This document shows, in pieces, positions 42,725 through 52,372 of a DNA stretch of 64,000 nt (its first letter is position 1; every line of letters begins with the position of its first letter). The DNA is taken from assembly GCF_030758415.1 (NCBI RefSeq), contig NZ_CP132334.1:1240001-1304000 (forward strand), in the 5' to 3' direction. The notes beneath the pieces are model-generated. The model did no database searches. It was not told the origin of the DNA and worked only from the letters and a program-made list of their open reading frames with translations. The position numbers and the translations under genes are program-made. This DNA is from Parvularcula sp. IMCC14364 (lineage in GTDB: Bacteria > Pseudomonadota > Alphaproteobacteria > Caulobacterales > Parvularculaceae).

Positions 42725-44611
42725 ATGGCCATCCGTTTATTTTTTGCTACGTTGATCGTTATGCTGGCCGCAGGCTGCATCACGGTTAATCGCAAGCCAA
42801 TGAATGCAACACCTGACTGGGAGGACACGCAAATCTGCAAGCCGGAAACAAACGTGCCTGACGCGCCATGGGCAGATGGCAAAGTCCAGCAAATTCCGAT
42901 TATCAGAAGCGGCGCGGACCCCCGGCGCTGCTCGGTCAAACCCATGACCATCGCCGTGCGCTATCAGGGGGCTTTTCGCCAGATCTATGGCGAAGAGGGC
43001 AGTACCGTGCCTGATCGCAGCACCATTGATCCGTCACTGGCCATCGACCCTGTCATCTTTCACTTGCGGGCACAGGCCGAAAAGTGGGCTGCAGAAAACG
43101 CGCCGCGTGATGGTGCCCCGCAAGAGCCGTTCAAATTGCTGGTATTCGGACATGGCGGCATGGTCAGCCATGAGGGCGCGTTACGCAATGCCGAAGCACT
43201 CGCCCCGATGATGTTGCGTGACGGCTACCAGCCACTTTTCCTGATCTGGAATTCAGACTTCAAACTGACTTATGCAGATAGTCTTTGCTGTGTGCGCAAG
43301 GGTAGCCGCGACACGATTGGTGACAGCTATTTCATCACCTCACGGCTTATCCGTGATATCGGGGGAGGGATTTTCCGCAGTCCGGAAGTGTTCGGCGATC
43401 AGCAGATACGCTGGAACCAGAGTGTTATTCAGCGCAAAGGGACGGAGTATTACCTGACCGCAGATCGCCTGCAACGTGCCTGTGACGAACTCGCTTACAA
43501 TGGGAATAGCCGCCCAGATCTGAATCGTTGCATGAAACAGCGCATCTCCCTTCCGTTCATGACGCCTGAAACGGACCTTGTGTTCGATACACCTGAGGAA
43601 GAACGTCAGTTCGACCTGATCATCAACGATCAGGTTTATAGGGTCGGCCAGAAAGAACTTCAGTATTCTGCACTGTTTCCCGTACGGTTCCTGACCTCCA
43701 TGATCGGGCCTGATGTAGGCACAAGGGCGTGGGATAATATGGTCCGCCGTACACGCCTTGCTTTTGAGGTGGATGTGCGCGACCCGGCTTATGATGCCTA
43801 TATAGAAGAACAGTCTTATGCAGGATTTGTACAGGCATTCTCACCTGTCAGCGGGGCGGGGTGCGGTGAATTGACCCGGCAGGCTTCCATGCGTCTGGAT
43901 CGGCAGAAGTCTGAATCAGGTGGCCGTTTGCGGGACAAGGACCGTGTGACCGGAGGTTTTGCGCTGTTCTTTGATCGTCTTAATTGCGAGCTTCAGCTTG
44001 GCAATGGCGGGTTCCTGATCGATGGAGAACGCATTCCGGTGGAGGTTCACTATTATGGCCACTCCATGGGGGCGCTGGTGGGCAACGAACTCCTGTGGCG
44101 TTATGCTGAATTACCCTGGAAGAAAGTCGTTTATATGGGCGGGGCGTCAACGATCCGTGATTTCCGCACGTTGGCGGCCCCCACAATTCGCGAAAAAGAG
44201 ATCGAGTTTCATAATCTCAGTCTGCATCCTATTGCTGAGTCACGCGAATTGTATCTTGGTGGCGTGCCGCCACAGGGTAGCCTTTTGGAATGGATTGACG
44301 AGCTGTTTGAAGATCCGCGCTCGGCAGACCAGCGAACACTGGGCAAGTGGACCAATATCGAGAAGATGTTACCTGCACTGGATGAGGAGCTGAAAGCACA
44401 TATGCATTTCCGGGTGTTTCCGAAACAGGCCAATATGCTTGAGGCGCGCTCTGACCTTGAGCGGGCCGCCTATGACCGCGAATGTTCCCCCGAGCCAGGA
44501 TTTGGCAACCCGGCCGGGATGCCCATCCGCTGCCACCCGACAAAGCATGGGGAGTTCAATATCTTCTCGTTCTGGCGGGATGCCTATTTGACCGGATTTC
44601 CTGCTCAATAG
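42725..44611 (+). CDS. Large lipoprotein with alpha/beta-hydrolase signature, function unknown
   Basis: 628 residues. Lipoprotein signal MAIRLFFATLIVMLAAGC with lipobox LAAGC (Cys18). GGGGAGA precedes the start. Near residue 139 is the strand-turn LLVFGHGGMV, typical of the oxyanion loop. A nucleophile elbow YGHSMGALVGNEL follows at 444-456 with Ser447, leaving about 180 residues after it. A histidine in FHNLSLHPIAESRELYLG is a candidate triad member. The family is not recognised. It is probably exported and membrane-anchored. It stands alone on the plus strand between two minus-strand groups. Confidence 0.75.
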   Translation: MAIRLFFATLIVMLAAGCITVNRKPMNATPDWEDTQICKPETNVPDAPWADGKVQQIPIIRSGADPRRCSVKPMTIAVRYQGAFRQIYGEEGSTVPDRSTIDPSLAIDPVIFHLRAQAEKWAAENAPRDGAPQEPFKLLVFGHGGMVSHEGALRNAEALAPMMLRDGYQPLFLIWNSDFKLTYADSLCCVRKGSRDTIGDSYFITSRLIRDIGGGIFRSPEVFGDQQIRWNQSVIQRKGTEYYLTADRLQRACDELAYNGNSRPDLNRCMKQRISLPFMTPETDLVFDTPEEERQFDLIINDQVYRVGQKELQYSALFPVRFLTSMIGPDVGTRAWDNMVRRTRLAFEVDVRDPAYDAYIEEQSYAGFVQAFSPVSGAGCGELTRQASMRLDRQKSESGGRLRDKDRVTGGFALFFDRLNCELQLGNGGFLIDGERIPVEVHYYGHSMGALVGNELLWRYAELPWKKVVYMGGASTIRDFRTLAAPTIREKEIEFHNLSLHPIAESRELYLGGVPPQGSLLEWIDELFEDPRSADQRTLGKWTNIEKMLPALDEELKAHMHFRVFPKQANMLEARSDLERAAYDRECSPEPGFGNPAGMPIRCHPTKHGEFNIFSFWRDAYLTGFPAQ

Positions 44612-44658
44612 TTGCGCTTAAAGATAATCCTTAGCTTTAGATAAATTCAGGATAGGGA

Positions 44659-45843
44659 TTATTTTTTGTTTTTAGGGAGCATATCAACGAAGCGCTGGAA
44701 CAGGTAATAGCTGTCTTGCGGGCCAGGGCTGGCTTCCGGATGGTGTTGAACGGAGAAGGCAGGCGCATCTTTCAATGCGATGCCGGAGTTGCTGCCATCA
44801 AAAAGAGATGTATGCGTCTGCTCCACATTATCGGGCAGGGTTGTCTCGTCGACCGTGAAGCCGTGGTTCATGGAGACAATTTCGACTTTGCCGGTTGTGT
44901 GATCCTTGACAGGGTGGTTGGCGCCATGATGGCCTTGCAGCATTTTCCTGGTGGAAGCCCCGACGGCAAGTGCCAGCATCTGATGGCCAAGGCAAATGCC
45001 AAGAAGGGGCATTTTATGTTCAATCAGCTGACGGATTACGGGTACGGCGTACTGTCCCGTCGCTGCCGGGTCACCTGGTCCATTTGAGAGGACAACACCA
45101 TCAGGCGCAAGCTCCATGATGTCATCAAAACTTGCCTGTGCCGGCACGACACTCACACGGCAATTCTCCGTCGAGAGAAGACGGAGGATGTTGCGTTTTA
45201 CGCCAAAGTCCATGACCACTACATGCGGTGCTTCCGGGTCATCCTGCTTGCCATAGCCTTCACCCCATTTCCAGGCGGTCTGTTCAACACTGTAGCTTTT
45301 CACAGTCGTCACATCACGGGCAAGGTCAGAGCCCTCAAGGCCGCGCCACTCCGCTGCCTGGGCCTGCAGTGTGCTGATGTCGAAATTGCCCGCAGGGTCA
45401 TGGGCAATCACGCCATGCGGCATTCCCTGTTCCCGGATTCGGGCCGTTAGCGCTCTGGTATCGATACCGGCGAGGCCGACGATACCTCGGCGCTTCATCC
45501 ATCCGGGCAGGTCAATCTGTGCACGGTAGTTTGATGGCGTTGTAACTGGCGCGCGCACGATGGCGCCGCGGGCGGCCGTTGATGCTGCATCGGAGATATT
45601 TTCTATATCTTCGGGGTTCACGCCAACATTGCCGATATGCGGGAAAGTGAAGGTGATGATCTGTCCGGCATAGGACGGATCTGTCAGTATTTCCTGATAG
45701 CCGGTCATGGCGGTGTTGAAGCAGACTTCGCCGACAACAGCGCCGGTTGCCCCGAATCCCCGTCCTTCAAACACAGTACCATCTGAAAGTACCAGCAATC
45801 CCGTCGTTACAGTTGATTTATCATTCTCTTGACACAGGCGCAT
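44659..45843 (-). CDS. carA: Carbamoyl-phosphate synthase small (glutaminase) subunit
   Basis: 394 residues. The N-terminal CarA domain contains CFNTAMTGYQEILTDPSYAG. The class-I glutamine amidotransferase domain has SNGPGDPAA, the nucleophile motif GICLGHQML and the HHPEASPGP triad segment. It supplies ammonia to CarB for pyrimidine and arginine synthesis. carB is not adjacent on either side. It is divergent from the GatB/YqeY gene with a 240-base gap in which I could not identify clear promoters. Confidence 0.96.
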   Translation of the reverse strand: MRLCQENDKSTVTTGLLVLSDGTVFEGRGFGATGAVVGEVCFNTAMTGYQEILTDPSYAGQIITFTFPHIGNVGVNPEDIENISDAASTAARGAIVRAPVTTPSNYRAQIDLPGWMKRRGIVGLAGIDTRALTARIREQGMPHGVIAHDPAGNFDISTLQAQAAEWRGLEGSDLARDVTTVKSYSVEQTAWKWGEGYGKQDDPEAPHVVVMDFGVKRNILRLLSTENCRVSVVPAQASFDDIMELAPDGVVLSNGPGDPAATGQYAVPVIRQLIEHKMPLLGICLGHQMLALAVGASTRKMLQGHHGANHPVKDHTTGKVEIVSMNHGFTVDETTLPDNVEQTHTSLFDGSNSGIALKDAPAFSVQHHPEASPGPQDSYYLFQRFVDMLPKNKK

Positions 45844-46083
45844 AGAGGTCTAGTTTCCGTCTTTCGCTTGGCGTTCCGGGGCATTGCAGGTTGCAACAAT
45901 CCGGGAGGCGCAAGGCATGTGCAGGTTTAAGTTGGTGGCACGCAAATTGCGCGGAAACTAGTTGAAAGCACAAACAGGGTCAAGAAAAGCACGGACTCAA
46001 ACTTTACGGATAAAATTTTACCCCGGCAAAAACCGGGCTGATACCGGTGTTGAGACAATCCACCGGTCTGGAAGGAGCATCGC

Positions 46084-46545
46084 ATGTTGTGCGACCGGAT
46101 AAATGAAGAACTGAAGACAGCCATGAAAGCCCGCGAAGGGAAGATAAAGATTGGCACGCTGCGTTTGATGAACGCCGCGATCAAGGACAAGGATATTGCA
46201 GCCCGTTCAGAAGATCGTTGCTCAGGTCTGACCGATGAAGAAGTGCTCGCGGTTCTGACCAAGATGGTCAAACAGCGTGAAGATTCAGCCAAGACCTATG
46301 AGGACGCAGGGCGCATCGAACTGGCCGAGCAGGAGCGTGCCGAGATCGAAGTGATTCGCGCCTTCCTGCCGCGTCAGCTCGACGAAGCCGAAATCGATAA
46401 GGCTGTTCAGGATGTCATCAGTGAACTGGAAGCCGATGGCCTGAAAGACATGGGCAAGTGCATGGGGGCCCTGAAGGGCAAATATGCCGGCGCAATGGAT
46501 TTCGGCACAGCAGGGGCGAAGTTGAAGAAGGCGCTCGCGGGCTGA
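46084..46545 (+). CDS. GatB/YqeY domain protein
   Basis: 153 residues. The helical YqeY domain is recognisable: INEELKTAMKAREGKIKIGT, LRLMNAAIKDKDIAARS, then LAEQERAEIEVIRAFLPRQL and the tail domain GALKGKYAGAMDFGTAGAKL. It resembles the tRNA-binding tail of GatB; a role in tRNA handling is inferred. AAGGAG precedes the ATG. Divergent from carA and close to dnaG-rpoD, a pattern frequent in alphaproteobacteria. The 184 bases after it contain only a weak inverted repeat. Confidence 0.92.
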   Translation: MLCDRINEELKTAMKAREGKIKIGTLRLMNAAIKDKDIAARSEDRCSGLTDEEVLAVLTKMVKQREDSAKTYEDAGRIELAEQERAEIEVIRAFLPRQLDEAEIDKAVQDVISELEADGLKDMGKCMGALKGKYAGAMDFGTAGAKLKKALAG

Positions 46546-46729
46546 TTAGTCGCGAAATGGTATTTCTTGTCTACAGAGCGCCTGCTGTTATCTGACAGAT
46601 ATATAGCATATTCTGCTGGGCCTTGGGGAAAAGGTCACGCCCCCAAGACAAGGGTCTGTAAGATGCGGTTTTTTTGACAAACGTGTCGGGATAGCACGGT
46701 GGGAGGCAAAGCGACCTGAGGCTAGCTTT

Positions 46730-47374
46730 TTAATCCGCCGTCGTCAGATACCCATAGATCGCCCGGGCGAGGGACTTGGTAAACATCTCGGGCGGCAGAG
46801 CCAGAACAGCGGCGGGACCTTCCTTTGGATAAAGTCCGTATTCGCTGATACCAACATTCAGCAAGTAAAGGGTCATCGCGGCAGCCTCGTTGATATCAGG
46901 TCTTTGAATTTCTTCGGCAAAAAGGCGGAGCAACTGCGCATAGCCGGCGGCACTGACAGCGAGTAGATCATCCCATTCTTCACCGACGAGATCAGGTCTG
47001 GTTCGGGCGTGAATGAAAGCCGCTCTCAGCAGGTTTGCGTCCTTCTCAAGGAAGCGCCAAGCCAGCCGGGTCATTTCCTGAAGGGCAGGGAAAAGACCTG
47101 CCTGTATATCCGGCTCAAGGTGATTCGCCGGATCGGCGGCGAAGGCTTCAATCCGTTTTTTATAAGCCTCGAGGATGAGTGGGATGAAGGCGTCCTTGTT
47201 CTCGAAGCGGCGATAGATCGCGCCCACTGAGACACCTGCCTTGTCGGCAATCTCGGCGACACTGATGTTTTCAAACGCTTTTTCTTTCAGCAATGCCTCA
47301 AAAGCAGCCACGATTTTATTGCGTGTCTGGATTGAGCGCGACTGCAATGCAGTTTTTTCACCTTGTCCTGCCAC
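46730..47374 (-). CDS. TetR family transcriptional regulator
   Basis: 214 residues. N-terminal helix-turn-helix ISVAEIADKAGVSVGAIYRR near residues 38-57, followed by the family FENKDAF segment. The C-terminal ligand domain is all-helical and unassigned. It is divergent from the CPBP membrane protein gene, and an inverted repeat lies in the 89-base gap between them, so it most likely controls itself and that gene. Confidence 0.92.
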   Translation of the reverse strand: MAGQGEKTALQSRSIQTRNKIVAAFEALLKEKAFENISVAEIADKAGVSVGAIYRRFENKDAFIPLILEAYKKRIEAFAADPANHLEPDIQAGLFPALQEMTRLAWRFLEKDANLLRAAFIHARTRPDLVGEEWDDLLAVSAAGYAQLLRLFAEEIQRPDINEAAAMTLYLLNVGISEYGLYPKEGPAAVLALPPEMFTKSLARAIYGYLTTAD

Positions 47375-47386
47375 CTTTTTGCCCCT

Positions 47387-47417
47387 ATATGTGAACGTGA
47401 ATTCGCATTCACATTAT
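47387..47417. promoter_or_regulatory. Probable TetR operator
   Basis: GTGAAT (47397-47402) and ATTCAC (47407-47412) form a perfect inverted repeat with a four-base centre. A second copy of the half-site, ATATGTGAA at 47387-47395, pairs with TTCACATTATAT on the right, giving two overlapping palindromes 13 bases upstream of the regulator start. Confidence 0.6.
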
Positions 47418-47463
47418 ATATTTTCCGTTATCAGTTAAAGCACAACAAGGAAGGCACACAAGA

Positions 47464-48213
47464 ATGAAGGAAATGCTTCTCTCATTGGACCTAGAATGGC
47501 CGCTTATTATCCCGGCGATCATGATTGTTGGGTATCTGATCTATGCCTGGTGGGAAAACGCGACTCGCACAGCAGAGGCGGACAGGGAAAGCCGATTGCC
47601 GATTTACAACGATACAATGCTGTGGCTTTGGGGCCTGGCAGCAGCCTGCATGTTCGGGTGGCTCATCAGTGGGCGCACACTGGTGGAATTGGGGCTGACC
47701 GCAACCGAACCAGGCTGGCGCAGTTGGGCCGCATGGGGCGCCGTCGGGTTGGGGAGTGCCTATATGGCGTATTCAATAATTGCTCCCGCAGTTTCGACAC
47801 GGTTGCGGCAGCAGATACGCACGCAGTTAAATGCGCTCGACATTGATTTCATGCGCCCCCGAACCACTGCTGAGCATCGACGCTTCAAACTGCTGTCTGT
47901 CACGGCTGGCATCACAGAAGAAATAATTTTCCGCGGTTTCCTGATCTCAGTTCTGGCGCTGTATATGCCTCTTGTTGCTGCAGCTCTGACAGCAATTGTA
48001 TTGTTCGGCTGCGGGCATTTCTATCAGGGTGTTGCAGGGGTTATCCGCACAGCACTGATCGGGGGCTTCCTGACGGTGGTGTATCTGACCGGCGGCTCTC
48101 TCTGGCCTGCGATCATCCTCCACATACTAATGGACCTTGCCGCAGGTGCCCAGTTTCAGATCATTAATGCTTTTGACGAAAAGGATTCGGTAGCAGATGG
48201 TGCCGAAGTATAG
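47464..48213 (+). CDS. CPBP family intramembrane metalloprotease
   Basis: 249 residues with about seven hydrophobic helices. The three CPBP (Abi/Rce1-like) motifs are present: ITEEIIFRG near residue 152, FGCGHFYQG near 184 and ILHILMD near 219; the Glu and His residues bind metal in Rce1. The family includes prenyl-protein endoproteases and bacterial self-immunity proteins; the substrate is unknown. AAGGAAGG precedes the start. Likely regulated by the divergent TetR protein. Confidence 0.88.
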   Translation: MKEMLLSLDLEWPLIIPAIMIVGYLIYAWWENATRTAEADRESRLPIYNDTMLWLWGLAAACMFGWLISGRTLVELGLTATEPGWRSWAAWGAVGLGSAYMAYSIIAPAVSTRLRQQIRTQLNALDIDFMRPRTTAEHRRFKLLSVTAGITEEIIFRGFLISVLALYMPLVAAALTAIVLFGCGHFYQGVAGVIRTALIGGFLTVVYLTGGSLWPAIILHILMDLAAGAQFQIINAFDEKDSVADGAEV

Positions 48214-48221
48214 GTTGCCGG

Positions 48222-48261
48222 CTGGTGAAACAGGTTTCGCCAGTCACGCCTCATCAGGCGT
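48222..48261. other. Two tandem hairpins between the CPBP gene and dnaG
   Basis: CTGGTGAA/TTCGCCAG (48222-48243, one G-U pair) is followed closely by ACGCCT-CATC-AGGCGT (48246-48261). There is no T-run, so a terminator is not supported. They may be RNA processing or protective elements. Confidence 0.35.
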
Positions 48262-48338
48262 CGCAATTACACAGACTGGCTGGCTGTTGGGGAGAATCGC
48301 TCATTGAAGCGAATCACATCTGTGCGTAGTTTATCAAC

Positions 48339-50246
48339 ATGCCCCGATTTTCACCTGACTTTCTGGACGAATTGCGCGCGCGCCTGCGTGCCTCCGATGT
48401 GATCGGGCGCTATGTGAAATTGCAGAAAAAGGGCCGGGAATGGTGCGGCCTGTCGCCCTTCACCAATGAGAAGACACCCAGCTTTTACGTGAATGACGAG
48501 AAGGCTCGGTATTTCGACTTCTCCTCCGGCAAGAGCGGCGACATTGTTGGCTTCCTCATGGATGGCCAGAAGCTGACATTCGTTGAGGCTGTGACGCGGC
48601 TTGCTGAAGAAGCGGGTATGGAACTGCCGCAGGATTCCCCGCAGGAGCGGGAGCGCGAGCAGAAAAGCAAGGGCGTGATTGAGGCATGTGAAGCCGCCGC
48701 CGGTTTTTTTGCCAGCAGCCTGAAGCGGCTTGAGGGGCGCAAGGCGCGCGATTATCTGGAGTTGCGTCAGGTGCCGGTTGAATTGCAGGGGACATTCCAT
48801 ATTGGTTACGCGCCAGCCAGTCGCTCGGCCCTGAAAGACTATCTTATCAACAAGAATTTCTCCCCGGCCTTGCTGGTGGAGGCGGGCCTTTTGATTCAGC
48901 CCGAAGACGGTGGCAGCCCTTATGACCGTTTTCGCGACCGCCTGATGTTTCCAATCGTGGACGGGCGTGGGCGCGTTATCGCGTTCGGGGGACGTGCACT
49001 GGAAAAAAATGTTCAGGCCAAATATCTGAACTCACCGGAAACGCCGGTCTTCCATAAAGGTCATGTTCTTTACAATTACATGCAAGCGAGACGTTTTGCG
49101 GCAGATTTGCCCAAGGAGACCGGTCACCCGCTGATTGTCTGCGAGGGCTATATGGATGTCATCGCGCTGGCTGGTGCGGGATTTGGTAATGCGGTCGCGC
49201 CGCTCGGTACCGCCCTGACGGAGAGCCATATCAAACTTCTCTGGCGCGCCTGTGACGAGCCAGTTTTGTGTTTCGATGGTGACAGGGCAGGCCGGCAGGC
49301 AGCACATCGCTCTATTGATCGTGTATTGCCGGAATTGAAGCCCGGCAAATCTCTGCGTTTTGCGTTCATGCCGGAGGGGCAGGATCCGGATGATTTTCTC
49401 AAGGAGAAAGGGGCGGCGGCGTTTCAGGAGATTCTGGATGCCGCCCAGCCCCTCGCGGATGTTCTATGGGATCGAGAAAAAGATGCGCGCGCCCTTAATA
49501 CGCCCGAACGTGTTGCGGCCTTTCGCAGTCACTTGCGCACCCTCGTCAAGGGCATCACGGATAAGGATGTCCGCAACGCCTATGGCAATTATTTTCTGGA
49601 GCGCCTGACACCGCCGGGTGGTGCAGCCGCGTCCCGACAATCAGCGATGCCGTATCGCAAAGGGATGCCGGGAAAAAAATTTCCGTTCCAGCCACCGGCC
49701 ACAGCCAGCCCGGCACTGAAGTCCCAGCGTACAGGGCCGAGGAATACAGTCTGGAACCGGGAAGCGCTGCTGGTGCTGACATTGCTGAACCATCCCGAGC
49801 TTTTTGAACGTCTGGAAGAAAAAATACTTGATCTTCAACTCGGAGAAGCACAGCTTTCCAGCCTGTTGCAGCAGATTATCATGACAATCAGCAGCCATCA
49901 GGAACTTGACAGAGAGGCCCTTGCACTCCACATCTCAAAAGTTGCGACGTGCCAGGGCGTTATGGAGCTATTGCTGAACAATCAGCAGCTCAAACTTACA
50001 AGATTTGCCGGCACAAGCGCGACTTTGGATGAAGCAGAAAAAGGGTGGCTGGACACGCTGGCTCTACAGTTGCATCACGGCAGGCTCTTTGCAGAAGAGT
50101 CTGAAGCAGCTTCTGAGGCTTATCGCGACGAGACTGCCGAGCACAGGTGGCGTGCGCTGCATTACCATCGGCAGGCCATTCTCGCGCCAGAAGCCAATAA
50201 TGAGGCAAATGCGGCTGAGAGCAAAACCAAAGTCGGGAATTTGTAA
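48339..50246 (+). CDS. dnaG: DNA primase without N-terminal zinc ligands
   Basis: 635 residues. The N-terminal domain has the primase layout, but the zinc ligands are replaced: GLSPFTNEKTPSF gives Ser39 and Thr42, and YFDFSSGKSGD gives Asp60 and Ser63. The catalytic core and TOPRIM domain follow, with VCEGYMDVIAL and LCFDGDRAGRQA as the acidic metal-binding motifs. The C-terminal helicase-binding domain is divergent. It makes RNA primers for replication. The zinc-free form is known in some alphaproteobacteria. It precedes rpoD by 74 bases, as in the classical macromolecular-synthesis arrangement. Confidence 0.95.
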   Translation: MPRFSPDFLDELRARLRASDVIGRYVKLQKKGREWCGLSPFTNEKTPSFYVNDEKARYFDFSSGKSGDIVGFLMDGQKLTFVEAVTRLAEEAGMELPQDSPQEREREQKSKGVIEACEAAAGFFASSLKRLEGRKARDYLELRQVPVELQGTFHIGYAPASRSALKDYLINKNFSPALLVEAGLLIQPEDGGSPYDRFRDRLMFPIVDGRGRVIAFGGRALEKNVQAKYLNSPETPVFHKGHVLYNYMQARRFAADLPKETGHPLIVCEGYMDVIALAGAGFGNAVAPLGTALTESHIKLLWRACDEPVLCFDGDRAGRQAAHRSIDRVLPELKPGKSLRFAFMPEGQDPDDFLKEKGAAAFQEILDAAQPLADVLWDREKDARALNTPERVAAFRSHLRTLVKGITDKDVRNAYGNYFLERLTPPGGAAASRQSAMPYRKGMPGKKFPFQPPATASPALKSQRTGPRNTVWNREALLVLTLLNHPELFERLEEKILDLQLGEAQLSSLLQQIIMTISSHQELDREALALHISKVATCQGVMELLLNNQQLKLTRFAGTSATLDEAEKGWLDTLALQLHHGRLFAEESEAASEAYRDETAEHRWRALHYHRQAILAPEANNEANAAESKTKVGNL

Positions 50247-50320
50247 GAAAATTGCTATTTGAAGGTACCAGGCTGCGGCACGCGGCCGGTGTCGGCATCA
50301 GGACAAACGGATAACTTTGC

Positions 50321-52288
50321 ATGAGCACAACGAAAAAAAAGACAGAACAGCAGACGGATGCGCCGATCATCGACATGTCCGATGCGTCTGTCAAAAAGAT
50401 GGTCGCAGCGGCTAAAAAGCGTGGCTACATCACCTACGACGAAATAAATTCTGTTCTTCCGTCAGAAGAATTCACGTCCGAGCAGATTGAAGACGTGATG
50501 GCAAAACTCTCAGGCATGGGCATCAACATTGTCGATGCGGAAGAAGTTGAAGACGAGGAAGATGACAAGCCCCAGGGTGGGGCGCTCGCCAAGAAAGCCG
50601 GCACCCAGACTGTCACGACAAATACAAAGGAAGGTTCCGATCGCACCGACGATCCCGTCCGCATGTATCTGCGTGAGATGGGCAGCGTGGAACTGCTTTC
50701 GCGTGAAGGTGAGATCGCCATTGCCAAGCGCATTGAGGCAGGCCGCGAAACCATGATCCGCGCGCTATGTGAAAGTTCGCTGACCTTTGAAGCGATCACA
50801 GTATGGCGCGATGAATTGATGCAAGGCCGGGTATTACTGCGCGACATCATCGACCTTGATGCCACTTATGGCGGTGGCCCCGAAACCAAGCCGGATATGA
50901 CCAAGCCGGAAGTCGCCGAAAAAATTCACAAGGAGCAGGAAGAGCGCGAGCAGGAAATCGCCGATCGCCGGGCCAATGGTGAATATGTCGAGGATGATGA
51001 GGAAGACATCGACGAGGGCGCACTTTCTCTCTCCGCCATGGAGGCGGAACTGCGCGACGGCGTGATGGTTAGCTTTGACGATATTGCCGGTGACTTCAAG
51101 AAACTGCGCCGTCTTCAGGACATCATGATTGAGGAGCAGCTGAAAGGTGATGACCTGTCACCTTCGCAAACGCGCCGTCACAAAAAACTTCAAAAAGATA
51201 TTGTTGAACGTGTGCGCGCCGTTCGCCTGCACAATCACCGGATTGAAGCACTGGTTGAGCAGCTATATGAAATCAATCGCAACCTGATGGCTTTTGAGGG
51301 CAAATTGGTGCGACTTGCTGATACCCATGGCGTCAACCGGCAGGAATTCCTGAACGAATATCTGGGCAATGAACTTGACCCCGAATGGCTGGAGCGTGTG
51401 AGTGCCAAAGAAGGACGCGGCTGGACCAGCTTTACCACCAAGGGCCGTGACCAGATTGATTATCTGCGTGAGCAGATTGGTCTGCTCTCACAGGAGACTG
51501 GCCTGACAGTCAATGATTTCCGCCGGATTGTGCAAACTGTTCAAAAAGGTGAGCGCGAGGCGCGCATCGCCAAGAAGGAAATGGTCGAAGCAAACCTGCG
51601 TCTCGTGATCTCCATTGCCAAAAAATATACCAACCGTGGGCTGCAATTCCTGGACCTTATCCAGGAGGGCAATATCGGGCTCATGAAAGCGGTGGACAAA
51701 TTTGAATATCGCCGGGGGTACAAGTTCTCGACATACGCAACCTGGTGGATCAGGCAGGCTATTACGAGGTCGATTGCGGATCAGGCGCGCACGATCCGTA
51801 TTCCAGTACACATGATTGAGACGATCAACAAGATTGTCCGTACATCCCGCCAGATACTGCATGAAATTGGACGTGAACCCACACCTGAAGAGTTGGCAGA
51901 AAAATTATCCATGCCGCTTGAGAAGGTCCGCAAGGTGATGAAAATCGCCAAAGAGCCGATCTCTCTGGAAACGCCGATTGGCGACGAAGAAGATTCGCAC
52001 CTTGGTGACTTTATTGAAGACAAAAATGCAATACTGCCGATTGATGCAGCGATCCAGTCCAATCTGCGCGAGACAACGACGCGCGTTCTGGCGTCTCTTA
52101 CGCCGCGTGAGGAACGCGTTCTACGGATGCGTTTTGGAATTGGCATGAATACGGATCATACGCTTGAGGAAGTTGGCCAGCAGTTCTCTGTTACCAGAGA
52201 GCGCATTCGCCAGATCGAAGCCAAAGCTCTGCGCAAGCTGAAACATCCAAGCAGGTCACGCAAATTGCGGAGTTTCCTGGATAACTAG
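50321..52288 (+). CDS. rpoD: Primary sigma factor RpoD (sigma-70)
   Basis: 655 residues. Region 1.1 is at the N-terminus ([20 protein letters not shown]). An acidic non-conserved region separates 1.2 from 2. Region 2 contains [20 protein letters not shown] and [20 protein letters not shown] for -10 recognition and melting. Region 3 and region 4.2 follow ([20 protein letters not shown]), the last recognising -35. It should recognise the TTGACN/TANAAT-type promoters noted in this window. Terminated by a bidirectional palindrome. Confidence 0.97.
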   Translation: MSTTKKKTEQQTDAPIIDMSDASVKKMVAAAKKRGYITYDEINSVLPSEEFTSEQIEDVMAKLSGMGINIVDAEEVEDEEDDKPQGGALAKKAGTQTVTTNTKEGSDRTDDPVRMYLREMGSVELLSREGEIAIAKRIEAGRETMIRALCESSLTFEAITVWRDELMQGRVLLRDIIDLDATYGGGPETKPDMTKPEVAEKIHKEQEEREQEIADRRANGEYVEDDEEDIDEGALSLSAMEAELRDGVMVSFDDIAGDFKKLRRLQDIMIEEQLKGDDLSPSQTRRHKKLQKDIVERVRAVRLHNHRIEALVEQLYEINRNLMAFEGKLVRLADTHGVNRQEFLNEYLGNELDPEWLERVSAKEGRGWTSFTTKGRDQIDYLREQIGLLSQETGLTVNDFRRIVQTVQKGEREARIAKKEMVEANLRLVISIAKKYTNRGLQFLDLIQEGNIGLMKAVDKFEYRRGYKFSTYATWWIRQAITRSIADQARTIRIPVHMIETINKIVRTSRQILHEIGREPTPEELAEKLSMPLEKVRKVMKIAKEPISLETPIGDEEDSHLGDFIEDKNAILPIDAAIQSNLRETTTRVLASLTPREERVLRMRFGIGMNTDHTLEEVGQQFSVTRERIRQIEAKALRKLKHPSRSRKLRSFLDN

Positions 52289-52312
52289 TATCAACGCAGC
52301 ATGACGGGCATT

Positions 52313-52344
52313 AAAAAACGCGGGAAAATTTTCCCGCGTTTTTT
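52313..52344. terminator. Perfect palindromic bidirectional terminator
   Basis: AAAAAACGCGGGAAAA is followed directly by its exact reverse complement, 32 bases in all. Each strand reads a G+C stem followed by six T residues, so it can stop both rpoD (plus) and the converging methyltransferase gene (minus). Confidence 0.9.
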
Positions 52345-52372
52345 GATTCTTTCTTGTAGGGACGCCTGAGCG

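Noticed and set aside
44624-44667. ATAATCC/GGATTAT with a following T-run as terminator for the lipoprotein gene
   Set aside because: The stem is A+T-rich with a 25-base loop and overlaps the end of carA; too weak to call.
46622-46650. CTTGGGG/CCCCAAG inverted repeat after yqeY
   Set aside because: No T-run follows and the loop is 12 bases or more; not a convincing terminator.
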